Shown: positions 7,163 to 15,677, numbered from the stretch's first letter. The stretch: DNA of 16,078 bases from Proteobacteria bacterium UBA3413 (GCA_002358345.1 DEOR01000036.1:31180-47257); one strand, 5' to 3'. Notes: generated by a model from the letters alone, not told the origin. Numbers and translations are program-made.

Positions 7163-8269
7163 ATGAATTTAAACTATTCAGATGAGCAAAATATGTTGCG
7201 TGAGCAGGTTCTTAAGTTTTGTGAAACAAACTACGCTTTTTCAGATAGAGAAAAAATATTAGAGTCAGACGATGGCTTTAGTCACGAAAATTGGAAACAG
7301 TTTGCAGAACTTGGATGGTTAGCCGTTCCTTTTAGTGAAGATAATGGTGGCTTTAACTTTGGCCCTATCGAGCTTACCGTGATGTTTGAAGAATTCGGTA
7401 AATCGCTTGTGGTTGAGCCTTACCTTAGCTCAGTAGTGATGAGCGGAACAATTCTAGAAAATTCTAATTACTCAGGCAAGCAAGCGCTCCTTGAAACCAT
7501 CATTGGTGGAGAGCAGCACGTCTCTGTTGCATACGCTGAGGCCAATATTGGCTACAATTTTTTAGATTGCGTTACAGCTCTAGAGGGTCAAAGCGATGAC
7601 TTAACGCTCAACGGCTCAAAAACTATTGTGTTGAATGCAGCAAATGCTCAGAAATTTATCGTTCTTGCAAAGCATGCTGATAGCCTCGCTTTAGTTCTAG
7701 TAGATAAAGATGCAGTTGGTCTAGCGGTCCAAAACTTTAAGACCCTTGATGGTCAAACTTGCGGAGAGCTAACCTTTGAGAACGTTTCATTAGCAGCAGA
7801 TGCAATTATTGCTACAGGCGATGAGGCCAAAGCATTGTTCAATCAAATGGTTGAAGTTGCAACGCTTTGCATTAGTGCCGAAGCGGTCGGTGCCATGACA
7901 GCCTCGTATCAAAAAACAGTTCAATACACAAAAGAAAGAGAGCAATTTGCCCAGCCTATTAGTAACTTTCAAGTCTTGCAACACAGAATGGTTGATATGT
8001 TTATTGAAACGGAAATTACAAAATCTCTTTTAATCAAAGCAACCTTGCAACTTGATTCAAAAGATTTAGAGGCCACCAAAACTATCTCTGCCCTTAAAGT
8101 GCAGGTAGGAAAGGCGGGTAAATTCATTGGCCAGCAAGCAGTTCAGCTTCATGGCGGTATGGGTGTTAGTAACGAGATGTCTATTGGACATTACCTCAAG
8201 CGTTTCACGGTTATTGATTCGATGTTCGGTAACACTCAACACCACATTAATAAGTACGCAACGCTGTAA
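7163..8269 (+). CDS. Acyl-CoA dehydrogenase, small subunit, probably non-catalytic partner
   Basis: This 368-residue acyl-CoA dehydrogenase fold protein resembles the small subunit of pimeloyl-CoA dehydrogenase (PimD) and the partner subunits of heteromeric mycobacterial ChsE/FadE enzymes. The N-terminal helical domain is at about 1-120. The C-terminal domain shows the flavin-contacting YTKEREQF (255-262), FQVLQHRMVDM (269-279) and QLHGGMGVSNEMSIGHYLKR (328-347). Neither known position for the catalytic glutamate is filled: the MCAD position is Phe355 in SMFGNTQ, and the IVD position aligns with Ala233, although Glu231 is close by. It therefore probably works only in complex with the preceding subunit. 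AGGAG at 7151-7155 lies 7 nt before the ATG, inside the end of the upstream gene. Confidence 0.92.
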   Translation: MNLNYSDEQNMLREQVLKFCETNYAFSDREKILESDDGFSHENWKQFAELGWLAVPFSEDNGGFNFGPIELTVMFEEFGKSLVVEPYLSSVVMSGTILENSNYSGKQALLETIIGGEQHVSVAYAEANIGYNFLDCVTALEGQSDDLTLNGSKTIVLNAANAQKFIVLAKHADSLALVLVDKDAVGLAVQNFKTLDGQTCGELTFENVSLAADAIIATGDEAKALFNQMVEVATLCISAEAVGAMTASYQKTVQYTKEREQFAQPISNFQVLQHRMVDMFIETEITKSLLIKATLQLDSKDLEATKTISALKVQVGKAGKFIGQQAVQLHGGMGVSNEMSIGHYLKRFTVIDSMFGNTQHHINKYATL

Positions 8270-8278
8270 GATTTAATT

Positions 8279-9775
8279 ATGAGTGACCTCACCAAAAATC
8301 CAGATCTGAGATCCAGAGAAAAAATCGATGATTATTTCGGTGACTGGAAGTGGAGAGAGGGCCTGGCTGAATTAATGGTACCAATCGTCGGTCGTTTATA
8401 CCGACACGGTGTCCATATCATGATCTACGGTCAATCCCTGGTGAATGCTTCGCCTATTGATATTATGAAAGCCCATAGATTTGTCCGACAAATTGAATCC
8501 AATGAGTTGAGTGAATTAGAAACATTCCCACTGTTGGAGAGATTAAGTTCCTTGGCGCTACCAGACTGTGAAATTGATCTTGGTGAACTCACCGTAAGAT
8601 GTCCTTTTTTTGTAGAGCTACCAAATAATCCAGATAAAATTGACGCGTATCTTAAAGAGCAACTCAATGTGTCCTCTGCTAACGTCAATCGACCTGACAA
8701 ACCTCAGGATATTGTTCTCTATGGCTTTGGTCGAATTGGTAGATTAATGGCGAGGCTTCTTATTCAAACCACCGGACCCGGTAATTACTTTCGACTCAAA
8801 GCAGTTGTTGTTAGAAAGGGCGGCGACAATGATTTGGTTAAACGAGCAAGTCTATTAAGAAGAGATTCTGTGCACGGTAGATTTCATGGAACAATTAGAG
8901 TAGATCTAGACAATGATCTTCTTGTTATTAATGGAAACCCAGTTAAATTTATATACGCCAACGGGCCCTCTGAGATCAACTATGACCAGTTAGGCATCGA
9001 TAAGCCTATTGTTATAGACAACACTGGTATCTGGAGAGACGAGGAAGCATTGTCAAAACACCTTGATTGCGGTGCTTCAAAGGTTATTTTAACTGCGCCT
9101 GCCAAAGGCGACATTAGAAATATTGTCTTTGGTGTCAACGATCACTCGATCACTGAGTCTGATAAGATCATTTCAGCAGCCTCATGCACAACGAACGCTA
9201 TTGTTCCTGTCCTTAAGCTCATTAGCGATAAATACGGCATTCAAAATGGCCACATTGAAACAGTACACTCATACACCAATGATCAAAACCTTATAGATAA
9301 CTTTCACCCAGGTGATAGAAGGGGTAGAAGCGCAGCTTTAAACATGGTGATTACTTCTACTGGGGCTGTTAAAGCTGTTGCTAAGGCCATTCCAGAACTA
9401 AAGGGCATTCTGACAGGCAACGCGATTCGAGTGCCAACACCCAACGTCAGTCTTGCTGTCCTAGTCCTTAATTTAAAAGAAGATATAACCAGAGATGACT
9501 TAAATAATTTTCTTAAGACTTCAGCATTCTCAGGGAAATATCGAGAGATCATCGGGTACACAAACTCAGCCGAAGCGGTCTCAACAGATTTTTATTCCAG
9601 CCCCTTTGCGGCTATTATCGATTCTCAGGCAACCATTGCAGAAGGCAGGCAAGTGACCCTCTATTGCTGGTACGACAATGAGTTTGGATACTCCAAACAA
9701 GTCCTAAACCTCACCAAGAAAGTGGCTAAAATTAATCTCACAAGATTTCCTTTGCCAATTGATAATTCAGTATAG
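8279..9775 (+). CDS. gap: Glyceraldehyde-3-phosphate dehydrogenase, N-terminally extended type
   Basis: This enzyme interconverts glyceraldehyde 3-phosphate and 1,3-bisphosphoglycerate. The 498-residue protein has an extension of about 143 residues ahead of the normal GAPDH start; from memory the gap gene beside mfd in P. aeruginosa encodes a similarly long protein. The Rossmann motif is YGFGRIGR (148-155). The catalytic Cys303 is in AASCTTNAIVP, with His330 in TVHSYTNDQ. The phosphate-site arginine is Arg384 in GNAIRVPTPNVS, and the C-terminal signature is CWYDNEFGYS (463-472). At the end of the second strand, where NAD-specific enzymes have Asn-Asp, it has Arg179-Lys180, which may favour NADP (inference). 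It starts 9 bp after the acyl-CoA dehydrogenase small-subunit stop with no strong Shine-Dalgarno sequence, so it probably belongs to that transcript. Confidence 0.95.
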   Translation: MSDLTKNPDLRSREKIDDYFGDWKWREGLAELMVPIVGRLYRHGVHIMIYGQSLVNASPIDIMKAHRFVRQIESNELSELETFPLLERLSSLALPDCEIDLGELTVRCPFFVELPNNPDKIDAYLKEQLNVSSANVNRPDKPQDIVLYGFGRIGRLMARLLIQTTGPGNYFRLKAVVVRKGGDNDLVKRASLLRRDSVHGRFHGTIRVDLDNDLLVINGNPVKFIYANGPSEINYDQLGIDKPIVIDNTGIWRDEEALSKHLDCGASKVILTAPAKGDIRNIVFGVNDHSITESDKIISAASCTTNAIVPVLKLISDKYGIQNGHIETVHSYTNDQNLIDNFHPGDRRGRSAALNMVITSTGAVKAVAKAIPELKGILTGNAIRVPTPNVSLAVLVLNLKEDITRDDLNNFLKTSAFSGKYREIIGYTNSAEAVSTDFYSSPFAAIIDSQATIAEGRQVTLYCWYDNEFGYSKQVLNLTKKVAKINLTRFPLPIDNSV

Positions 9776-9801
9776 AAACCACAGTTTTTTACCTTTATAA
9801 T
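9773..9801 (+). promoter_or_regulatory. Candidate nqr operon promoter
   Basis: TAGAAA (9773-9778, four of six matches) and a perfect TATAAT (9796-9801) are separated by 17 bp. The -35 includes the TAG stop of the preceding gap gene. The expected start at about 9808 leaves a leader of roughly 21 nt carrying AAGGGA (9819-9824), 4 nt before the GTG start of nqrA. Confidence 0.55.
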
Positions 9802-9828
9802 TCACACATCTTTTACTGAAGGGACAGC

Positions 9829-11148
9829 GTGATTCATACCAACAAAGGACTCGATTTACCAATTTCTGGAGCTCCCAGCCTAGAAATAGATTCCTCGACC
9901 GCTATTAATTCCATCGCTTTATTGGGACCAGATTTTGTTGGTTTGAAACCAACGATGCTTGTCAAGGAAGGCGAAACTGTCGCCGCGGGTCAAAAGCTAT
10001 TTGAAGATAAGAAAAACCCGGGTGTTTATATCACCTCGCCATCCTCTGGTGTTGTCCAATCTATCAATCGAGGTGAAAAAAGACGTTTCCTTTCCTTGGT
10101 GATTGAGATAGATAATTCCATTGAAGCTCAAGAATTTTATCTTAACTCCTATGATTCATCCATCAAATTTTTAATTGATTCTGGCGCTTTTTCTTATTTT
10201 AAAACCCGCCCCTACAATAGAATTCCTAGTGCTGAGGCAATGCCAGATGCCATCTTTGTTAATGCTTGCGACACCAATCCATTGGCTGTTGATCCGCACC
10301 ATCTGATCAAAGAAGATCAAGAGTTATTTAATGCAGGCTTGAGCTTTATTGATTCTATCAGTGCCAAAGCTAAAACCTTTTGCTCCTATCAAAACAATGC
10401 ATTTGATCAATCGGTTGAGGGCATTAGCTTCAATCAATTTAATGGGCCTCATCCTGCTGGACTAACCGGAACTCACATTCACTTCCTTTACCCTGTCGGT
10501 CAAAACAGGACGGTCTGGACGATCTCATGGCAAGAAGTGATTTCCCTAGGTTACCTACTAAAGAATAAGACACTGCGCGCTCATAAGCTCGTTGCACTGG
10601 GCGGACCGAATGTTCGTGAACCAAAAATTCTTAAAGTGAGGTATGGGGCAAATCTTTCAGAAATGACAGCCGGAGCCATCACCGAAGACTCTAGGATCAT
10701 TTCCGGTTCAATCCTAAACGGTAGAACAGCAGAGAGCGTTATGAATTACCTTGGGGCTTATGATAATCAGGTCTCAGTAATTCCGGATCAAACAAACGAT
10801 ATTTTATTTAACTGGGCTATGCCTGGATCAAAACTCCATTCTCAGATTCCAGCATTCTTATCTTCGTGGCTGAAGCCAAAAGAATTTATTTTTAATGCCT
10901 CCATGAACGGTGGTGACAGAGCCATCGTGCCTGTTCCCTCATACCAAGATGTCATGCCTTTAAATATCCTAACAACTCAGCTATTAAAAAGCTTGGTGAC
11001 CTTTGACATTGAATTAGGCGAAAAGCTTGGGGCGTTAGAGCTCGCTCCTGAGGATTTGGGTTTAGTCAGTTATGTATGCCCAAGCAAGTACGACTATCAG
11101 TCTATTTTGGATAGCAACCTTGAGAAAATGTTTGAGGAATTTAAATGA
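9829..11148 (+). CDS. nqrA: Na+-translocating NADH:quinone reductase subunit A
   Basis: NqrA is the cytoplasmic, ubiquinone-associated subunit of the Na+ pump. The 439 residues match Vibrio NqrA (about 446) throughout: KGLDLPISGAPS (6-17), FEDKKNPGVYITSPSSGVV (64-82), FNGPHPAGLTGTHIHFLYPV (204-223), RIISGSILNGR (289-299) and the C-terminal YVCPSKYDYQSIL (415-427). The GTG start at 9829 aligns with the family start and is preceded by AAGGGA. The TGA stop overlaps the nqrB ATG in an ATGA junction, so the two are translationally coupled. It follows its own candidate promoter and opens a six-gene operon. Confidence 0.98.
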   Translation: MIHTNKGLDLPISGAPSLEIDSSTAINSIALLGPDFVGLKPTMLVKEGETVAAGQKLFEDKKNPGVYITSPSSGVVQSINRGEKRRFLSLVIEIDNSIEAQEFYLNSYDSSIKFLIDSGAFSYFKTRPYNRIPSAEAMPDAIFVNACDTNPLAVDPHHLIKEDQELFNAGLSFIDSISAKAKTFCSYQNNAFDQSVEGISFNQFNGPHPAGLTGTHIHFLYPVGQNRTVWTISWQEVISLGYLLKNKTLRAHKLVALGGPNVREPKILKVRYGANLSEMTAGAITEDSRIISGSILNGRTAESVMNYLGAYDNQVSVIPDQTNDILFNWAMPGSKLHSQIPAFLSSWLKPKEFIFNASMNGGDRAIVPVPSYQDVMPLNILTTQLLKSLVTFDIELGEKLGALELAPEDLGLVSYVCPSKYDYQSILDSNLEKMFEEFK

Positions 11149-12380
11149 AAACTTGGCTTCGCTCTACAAACGCGAAAATCAAACATGATTTCATGCCTGG
11201 TGGTTCAAAAGCTAAGTGGTTTCCAATTTACGATGCAATTGAAAATTTTATTTTCTCTTCAACAAACAAAACAAGCAATCCAATTCATGTAAGAGACGCA
11301 ATAGATATTCAGCGAATCATGGTCATTGTTTGGCTGGCTGCATTTCCAGCAATGTTTTTTGGCATGTACAACATTGGCAATCAAACTTTGGATTACCTTG
11401 CACTGGTTGGATCAAACAATACCAACGACTGGCATCACATTATCATCAATCTAGTCGGTTACTCCCAAGATAGCTTTCTTAGTAAAATGTGGATAGGGGC
11501 TGTGTATTTCATCCCCATCTATGCGGTTACCTTCGCCGTTGGAATCTTGTGGGAAATTTTATTTGCGGTCGTTCGCAAGCATGAGATTAATGAAGGGCTT
11601 TTTGTATCCTCTATTCTTTTTGCTCTGAGCTGCCCTCCGGATTTACCTTTATGGCAAGCGGCCATGGGCATCACTTTTGGAATAGTGATAGGCAAAGAGG
11701 TTTTTGGCGGAACTGGAAAAAACTTTCTTAACCCAGCCTTAACGGGAAGGGCCTTTTTGTATTTTGCATATCCATCGCAACTCTCTGGAGACAAAGTATG
11801 GATTGCCGGTCTATCTGATACCGGAGTAACGCCTGCAGGATTTAGTGGCGCCACACCTTTAGGCTATGCAGCCGAGGATGGATTGAATGGCTTGACCAAT
11901 AATTTCTCATGGTTTGATGCCTTCTTTGGCCATATCCCAGGGTCTGTTGGTGAGACCTCTATTATTGCTATTGGGATAGCTGCCATTATTCTATTAGCAA
12001 CGAAAGTCGCTTCTTATCGAATTATTTTAGGAACTATTATTGGCATGATGGCCATGAGTTCTATCCTGAATATCATCGGCTCTGACACCAATCCAATGTT
12101 CCAAGTTCCATGGTATTGGCACTTTGTGATTGGTAGCTTTGCTTTTGGATTAGTCTTCATGGCAACTGAGCCTGTGTCAGGATCTGCTACAGATACCGGT
12201 CGATGGATATATGGGGGCTTGATTGGCGTGACCGTTGTATTGATTCGAGTCGTGAACCCTGCATTTCCAGAAGGCATGATGCTGGCCATTCTTTTCGCGA
12301 ATTTATTTGCTCCGGTGATCGATCATATGGTGGTCTCACGCAATATTGCTAAACGAAAAAGGGCTCTTTCTCATGAATGA
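11145..12380 (+). CDS. nqrB: Na+-translocating NADH:quinone reductase subunit B
   Basis: NqrB is a large inner-membrane subunit that carries covalent FMN and forms part of the Na+ path. The 411-residue protein has a cytoplasmic N-terminus followed by many hydrophobic helices (for example about 57-75, 117-141, 274-285, 292-311, 325-340, 357-370). FMN is attached by phosphoester to a threonine in an SGAT motif, here Thr237 in GFSGATPLGY, the substrate of ApbE encoded downstream. Other conserved blocks are GKEVFGGTGKNFLNPALTGR (183-202) and FMATEPVSGSATDTGRWIYG (338-357). It overlaps nqrA by 4 bp and nqrC by 8 bp. Confidence 0.98.
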   Translation: MKTWLRSTNAKIKHDFMPGGSKAKWFPIYDAIENFIFSSTNKTSNPIHVRDAIDIQRIMVIVWLAAFPAMFFGMYNIGNQTLDYLALVGSNNTNDWHHIIINLVGYSQDSFLSKMWIGAVYFIPIYAVTFAVGILWEILFAVVRKHEINEGLFVSSILFALSCPPDLPLWQAAMGITFGIVIGKEVFGGTGKNFLNPALTGRAFLYFAYPSQLSGDKVWIAGLSDTGVTPAGFSGATPLGYAAEDGLNGLTNNFSWFDAFFGHIPGSVGETSIIAIGIAAIILLATKVASYRIILGTIIGMMAMSSILNIIGSDTNPMFQVPWYWHFVIGSFAFGLVFMATEPVSGSATDTGRWIYGGLIGVTVVLIRVVNPAFPEGMMLAILFANLFAPVIDHMVVSRNIAKRKRALSHE

Positions 12381-13146
12381 TTCAGTATCAAAAACCCTAA
12401 CGGTTTCTTTTGTTGTCTGCTTGGTCTGCTCGCTGTTAGTGTCATTCGCAGCTGTAAGCCTTAGGGATGCTCAAAACCTTAACAAGCTAAATGATCAGAG
12501 GATTAAAATTCTTAAAACCGCAGCAATTTATAATCCAGAAGAATCCGTTGAATCCCAATTTACCAAGCTCACCCCTAAATTTGTAGATTTTAGTAACGGC
12601 CTTTTATTGGACGAGTATGAAGAGTTAGATCTCACAACCTATGATCCCGTTTATTTTTCTAAGCAGGCTAATTTCTCTTCGCCCATTCCCTCAGACCTCG
12701 ATATCGCTATTGTTAAAAATAAAGAAAATATCGGAAAAATATTTCTTCTGAAAGATGACAATGACGAGCTAGAAAAAATTATCTTACCCATCCGTGGCTA
12801 CGGACTGTGGGGCACTCTCTTTGGGTACATCGCTATTGATAAAGATTTAAATACCATTAGAGGTCTCGAATTTTATGAGCACAAAGAAACTCCAGGCTTA
12901 GGAGCTGAAGTGGATAATCCTAAATGGAAGGCTTTGTGGAATGGGAAGAAAATATACAAAGATGGTGAGATTGAGATTGCAGTCATCAAAGGCAAGGTTG
13001 ACCCATCCAATACTATGGCTGATTATCAGGTCGATGGGCTTTCAGGGGCCACTCTAACCAGCAGAGGCGTCACTAACATGCTGGCTTTTTGGTTTAGTGA
13101 GAGCGGTTACCAAGAAACACTTAAAAATATAAATTATGACAGTTAA
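12373..13146 (+). CDS. nqrC: Na+-translocating NADH:quinone reductase subunit C
   Basis: NqrC is a membrane-anchored subunit with a periplasmic FMN domain. The 257 residues start with an N-terminal transmembrane anchor (about 7-28) of the NDSVSKTLTVSFVVCLVCSL type, as in Vibrio NqrC. Then come ILPIRGYGLWGTLFGYIAI (137-155), EHKETPGLGAEVDNPKW (169-185) and the flavinylation motif VDGLSGATLTSRGV (220-233), in which Thr227 is the FMN acceptor. I chose the ATG at 12373 over an upstream one at 12346 because it matches the family N-terminus and has AAAGGG at 12358-12363. Its start overlaps the nqrB stop by 8 bp and its end overlaps nqrD by 11 bp. Confidence 0.97.
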   Translation: MNDSVSKTLTVSFVVCLVCSLLVSFAAVSLRDAQNLNKLNDQRIKILKTAAIYNPEESVESQFTKLTPKFVDFSNGLLLDEYEELDLTTYDPVYFSKQANFSSPIPSDLDIAIVKNKENIGKIFLLKDDNDELEKIILPIRGYGLWGTLFGYIAIDKDLNTIRGLEFYEHKETPGLGAEVDNPKWKALWNGKKIYKDGEIEIAVIKGKVDPSNTMADYQVDGLSGATLTSRGVTNMLAFWFSESGYQETLKNINYDS

Positions 13147-13822
13147 AAAATATAAGGAAGTGCTGACCAAGCCGTTGCTTGAAGAGAACCCCATAACTTT
13201 GCAGATCCTGGGCATCTGCTCTGCATTGGCTGTTACCAGTAATCTCTCAGTGACCTTGGTAATGTGCGTGGCTTTAACCAGTGTCGTGTCATTCTCTAAT
13301 CTTTTCATCTCCATTATTAGAAACTACATCCCAAGCAGTGTAAGAATTATTGTCCAGATGACCATTATTGCTTCTTTGGTAATAGTAGTAGACGAGCTGC
13401 TTAAGGCTTATGACTATGAGACAAGTAAAAAACTATCAGTCTTCGTGGGCCTCATCATCACCAATTGTATTGTGATGGGTAGGGCAGAAGCATTTGCAAT
13501 GAAAGAAAAGCCTTTGATTAGTTTTCTTGACGGCCTAGGAAATGGTTTGGGTTACAGTATCATCCTAATTGCTGTTGCGATTGTTAGAGAACTATTTGGA
13601 GCAGGCACCTTAATGGGTTACGAGATACTTCCATTGGTTTCAAACGGCGGTTGGTATCCAGCTAACAACCTATTATTACTCCCACCTAGCTCCTTTATTC
13701 TAATAGGGCTTATGATCTGGGGCATTAGAACTTATAAAAGTGATCAGGTTGAAGCGAACGAATACAAGCTATCCAAGCATGCTACAGCTCCAGATTTATC
13801 AAAGAGGGAATTAAATGCTTGA
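13136..13822 (+). CDS. nqrD: Na+-translocating NADH:quinone reductase subunit D
   Basis: NqrD is a hydrophobic membrane subunit that, with NqrE, holds an intramembrane iron (Fe-S) centre and shares ancestry with RnfE. The 228 residues include the conserved GICSALAV (26-33), SVRIIVQMTIIASLVIVVDE (68-87), LSVFVGLIITNCIVMGRAEA (100-119) and FLDGLGNGLGYS. The two cysteines reported as iron ligands in Vibrio correspond to Cys28 and Cys111 here. The ATG at 13136 overlaps the nqrC stop; no Shine-Dalgarno sequence is evident, so coupling from nqrC is likely. The stop overlaps nqrE by 8 bp. Confidence 0.98.
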   Translation: MTVKKYKEVLTKPLLEENPITLQILGICSALAVTSNLSVTLVMCVALTSVVSFSNLFISIIRNYIPSSVRIIVQMTIIASLVIVVDELLKAYDYETSKKLSVFVGLIITNCIVMGRAEAFAMKEKPLISFLDGLGNGLGYSIILIAVAIVRELFGAGTLMGYEILPLVSNGGWYPANNLLLLPPSSFILIGLMIWGIRTYKSDQVEANEYKLSKHATAPDLSKRELNA

Positions 13823-14426
13823 ACATTATCTAAGTATTTTTATCACCACGGTTTTTATTGAAAACATAGCCTTGTCTGTCTTTTTAGGCATGTGCACCTT
13901 TATAGCTATCTCAAAGAAAATTGATGCTGCATTTGGCTTGGGTGTTGCCGTTATTGCTGTCTGTTTAATCACAGTTCCGCTTAATAATTTTATTTTTAAT
14001 ACTATCCTGAAGGATGGCGCTTTGGCTTGGGCTGGGCTACCCGATGTCAATTTACAGTTCGTTGGATTGATTAGTTACATAGGTGTTATTGCGGCAGCAG
14101 TTCAAATCTTAGAGATGTTTCTTGATAGGTTCGTCCCAGCCTTATATAACGCTTTGGGTGTCTTCTTGCCGCTGATCACTGTTAACTGCGCAATTTTAGG
14201 CGCTACCTTGTTTATGGTGGAGAAAGACCTTAAGTTTGGAGAAAGTGTGGTATATGGTCTAGGTGCTGGAGTTGGATGGGCAATGGCCATTGTGGTCTTG
14301 GCTGGGATTAGAGAGAAGTTAAAATATTCCGATATTCCAGATGGCCTGCAAGGACTAGGTGTTACTTTTCTGATTGTTGGGTTGATGAGTTTTGGCTTCA
14401 TGTCATTTGGTGGAATTTCTCTTTAA
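13815..14426 (+). CDS. nqrE: Na+-translocating NADH:quinone reductase subunit E
   Basis: NqrE is the membrane partner of NqrD, with inverted topology and relationship to RnfA. The 203 residues include FIENIALSVFLGMCTFIAIS (14-33), QILEMFLDRFVPALYNALGV (97-116) and FLPLITVNCAILGA (117-130). The putative iron ligands are Cys27 and Cys125. The C-terminal part ends VGLMSFGFMSFGGISL, as in Vibrio NqrE. A good ribosome site (AGAGGGA, 13803-13809) lies within the end of nqrD, 5 nt before the ATG at 13815. nqrF begins 9 bp after the stop. Confidence 0.98.
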   Translation: MLEHYLSIFITTVFIENIALSVFLGMCTFIAISKKIDAAFGLGVAVIAVCLITVPLNNFIFNTILKDGALAWAGLPDVNLQFVGLISYIGVIAAAVQILEMFLDRFVPALYNALGVFLPLITVNCAILGATLFMVEKDLKFGESVVYGLGAGVGWAMAIVVLAGIREKLKYSDIPDGLQGLGVTFLIVGLMSFGFMSFGGISL

Positions 14427-14435
14427 GGTGTAATT

Positions 14436-15668
14436 ATGCAAATTGATTTAATTTTAGGTGTCTTTTCTTTTACCGGTGTAGTCATATTATTGGTTGCGGT
14501 GATTCTAATGGCTCGCAGTCAACTAGTGAGCTCGGGCGAAGTCTCTATAGAGATTAACGGCGATAGCGCTAATGCAATCAAGGTACCTTCAGGCAGTAAA
14601 TTACTTCAGACCTTGGCTGATCATAAGATTTTTCTATCCTCAGCATGTGGCGGCGGTGGAACTTGCAGTCAATGTAAGTGCCAGATTGCCGAAGGCGGCG
14701 GATCTATTCTGCCAACCGAAGAGTCACATTTTAATTCAAAAGAAAAAAAAGAAGGCTGGAGGCTATCTTGCCAAGTAGCTGTCAAAAATGATTTGAAGAT
14801 CACAATCCCGGAAGAGGTCTTTGGCGTCAAGGAATGGGAGTGCGAAGTTGTATCCAATGACAATGTTGCAACTTTTATTAAAGAATTGATTCTAAAGCTT
14901 CCCGAAGACGAAGAAGTTAATTTTAAGGCTGGCGGTTACGTTCAGCTTGAAGCTCCTGCATACGACAATCTTGCATATACATCATTTGACGTAGGGGATG
15001 AATACAAAGGGGACTGGGATAAATTTAAGATTTGGGATAACGTTGCCAATAATAAAGAGGCGATCATTCGAGCCTACTCTATGGCCAACTATCCAGACGA
15101 GAAGGGCGTTTTGAAGTTCAATATTAGAATCGCTTCTCCGCCCCCTGGTTCGTCTGATATACCCCCAGGGCTCATGTCATCATGGACATTTAATCTAAAG
15201 CCTGGAGACAAAGTTAGAGTATTTGGTCCATTCGGTGAGTTCTATGCAAAAGAAACAAAATCTGAAATGGTTTTTGTGGGTGGTGGAGCTGGAATGGCCC
15301 CAATGCGTGCACATATCTTTGATCAACTTTTACGAATTCACGCTGATCGAAAGATTACATTTTGGTATGGCGCCAGAAGCTTGAAAGAAATGTTCTACGT
15401 TGATGAATTCAATAAACTAGCCGCAGAGAATGAGAACTTTGACTGGCATGTAGCTTTATCTGATCCGCAACCTGAGGATAGCTGGAGCGGGCTAACAGGG
15501 TTTATTCATCAAGTCTTGTTTGATAACTATCTAAGCTCTCATGACGCACCTGAAGATTGCGAATTTTATATGTGTGGACCGCCTATGATGAATAAAGCAG
15601 TCACAGATATGCTCATTAACCTTGGAGTCGAGCCTGAAAATATTATGCTTGATGACTTTGGTGGGTAA
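14436..15668 (+). CDS. nqrF: Na+-translocating NADH:quinone reductase subunit F
   Basis: NqrF is the NADH-oxidising entry point of the pump. The 410-residue protein has an N-terminal membrane helix (about 4-26), a plant-type [2Fe-2S] ferredoxin domain with ligands Cys71, Cys77, Cys80 (ACGGGGTCSQC) and Cys112 (LSCQVAV), and a ferredoxin-NADP reductase-like module. That module shows the FAD motif RAYSMAN (212-218), GPFGEF (264-269), the NADH site GGGAGMAP (282-289), and CGPPMM (380-385), and ends in the conserved DDFGG. AAGGTG (14425-14430) lies 5 nt before the ATG. A run of eight A at 14743-14750 falls inside the gene but the frame is intact. Confidence 0.98.
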   Translation: MQIDLILGVFSFTGVVILLVAVILMARSQLVSSGEVSIEINGDSANAIKVPSGSKLLQTLADHKIFLSSACGGGGTCSQCKCQIAEGGGSILPTEESHFNSKEKKEGWRLSCQVAVKNDLKITIPEEVFGVKEWECEVVSNDNVATFIKELILKLPEDEEVNFKAGGYVQLEAPAYDNLAYTSFDVGDEYKGDWDKFKIWDNVANNKEAIIRAYSMANYPDEKGVLKFNIRIASPPPGSSDIPPGLMSSWTFNLKPGDKVRVFGPFGEFYAKETKSEMVFVGGGAGMAPMRAHIFDQLLRIHADRKITFWYGARSLKEMFYVDEFNKLAAENENFDWHVALSDPQPEDSWSGLTGFIHQVLFDNYLSSHDAPEDCEFYMCGPPMMNKAVTDMLINLGVEPENIMLDDFGG

Positions 15669-15677
15669 TCTACCTGC

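Noticed and set aside
9776..9828. Riboswitch or attenuator ahead of nqrA
   Set aside because: Only 53 bp are available and no stable stem is visible; a simple promoter explains the region.
11519..11854. Minus-strand ORF of 111 codons opposite nqrB
   Set aside because: It is a mirror reading frame of a strongly conserved membrane protein gene, with no independent signal.
14102..14401. Minus-strand ORF of 99 codons opposite nqrE
   Set aside because: It is antisense to a gene conserved along its full length.
14743..14750. Run of eight A in nqrF as a programmed slippage site
   Set aside because: The nqrF frame is intact through this site with normal ferredoxin and reductase motifs on both sides, and the alternative frame soon stops at 14778.
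9829..15668. Rnf complex instead of Nqr
   Set aside because: Gene order A-F, the NqrA-specific motifs, the covalent FMN motifs in B and C, and the ferredoxin plus FAD/NADH domains of NqrF identify Nqr.
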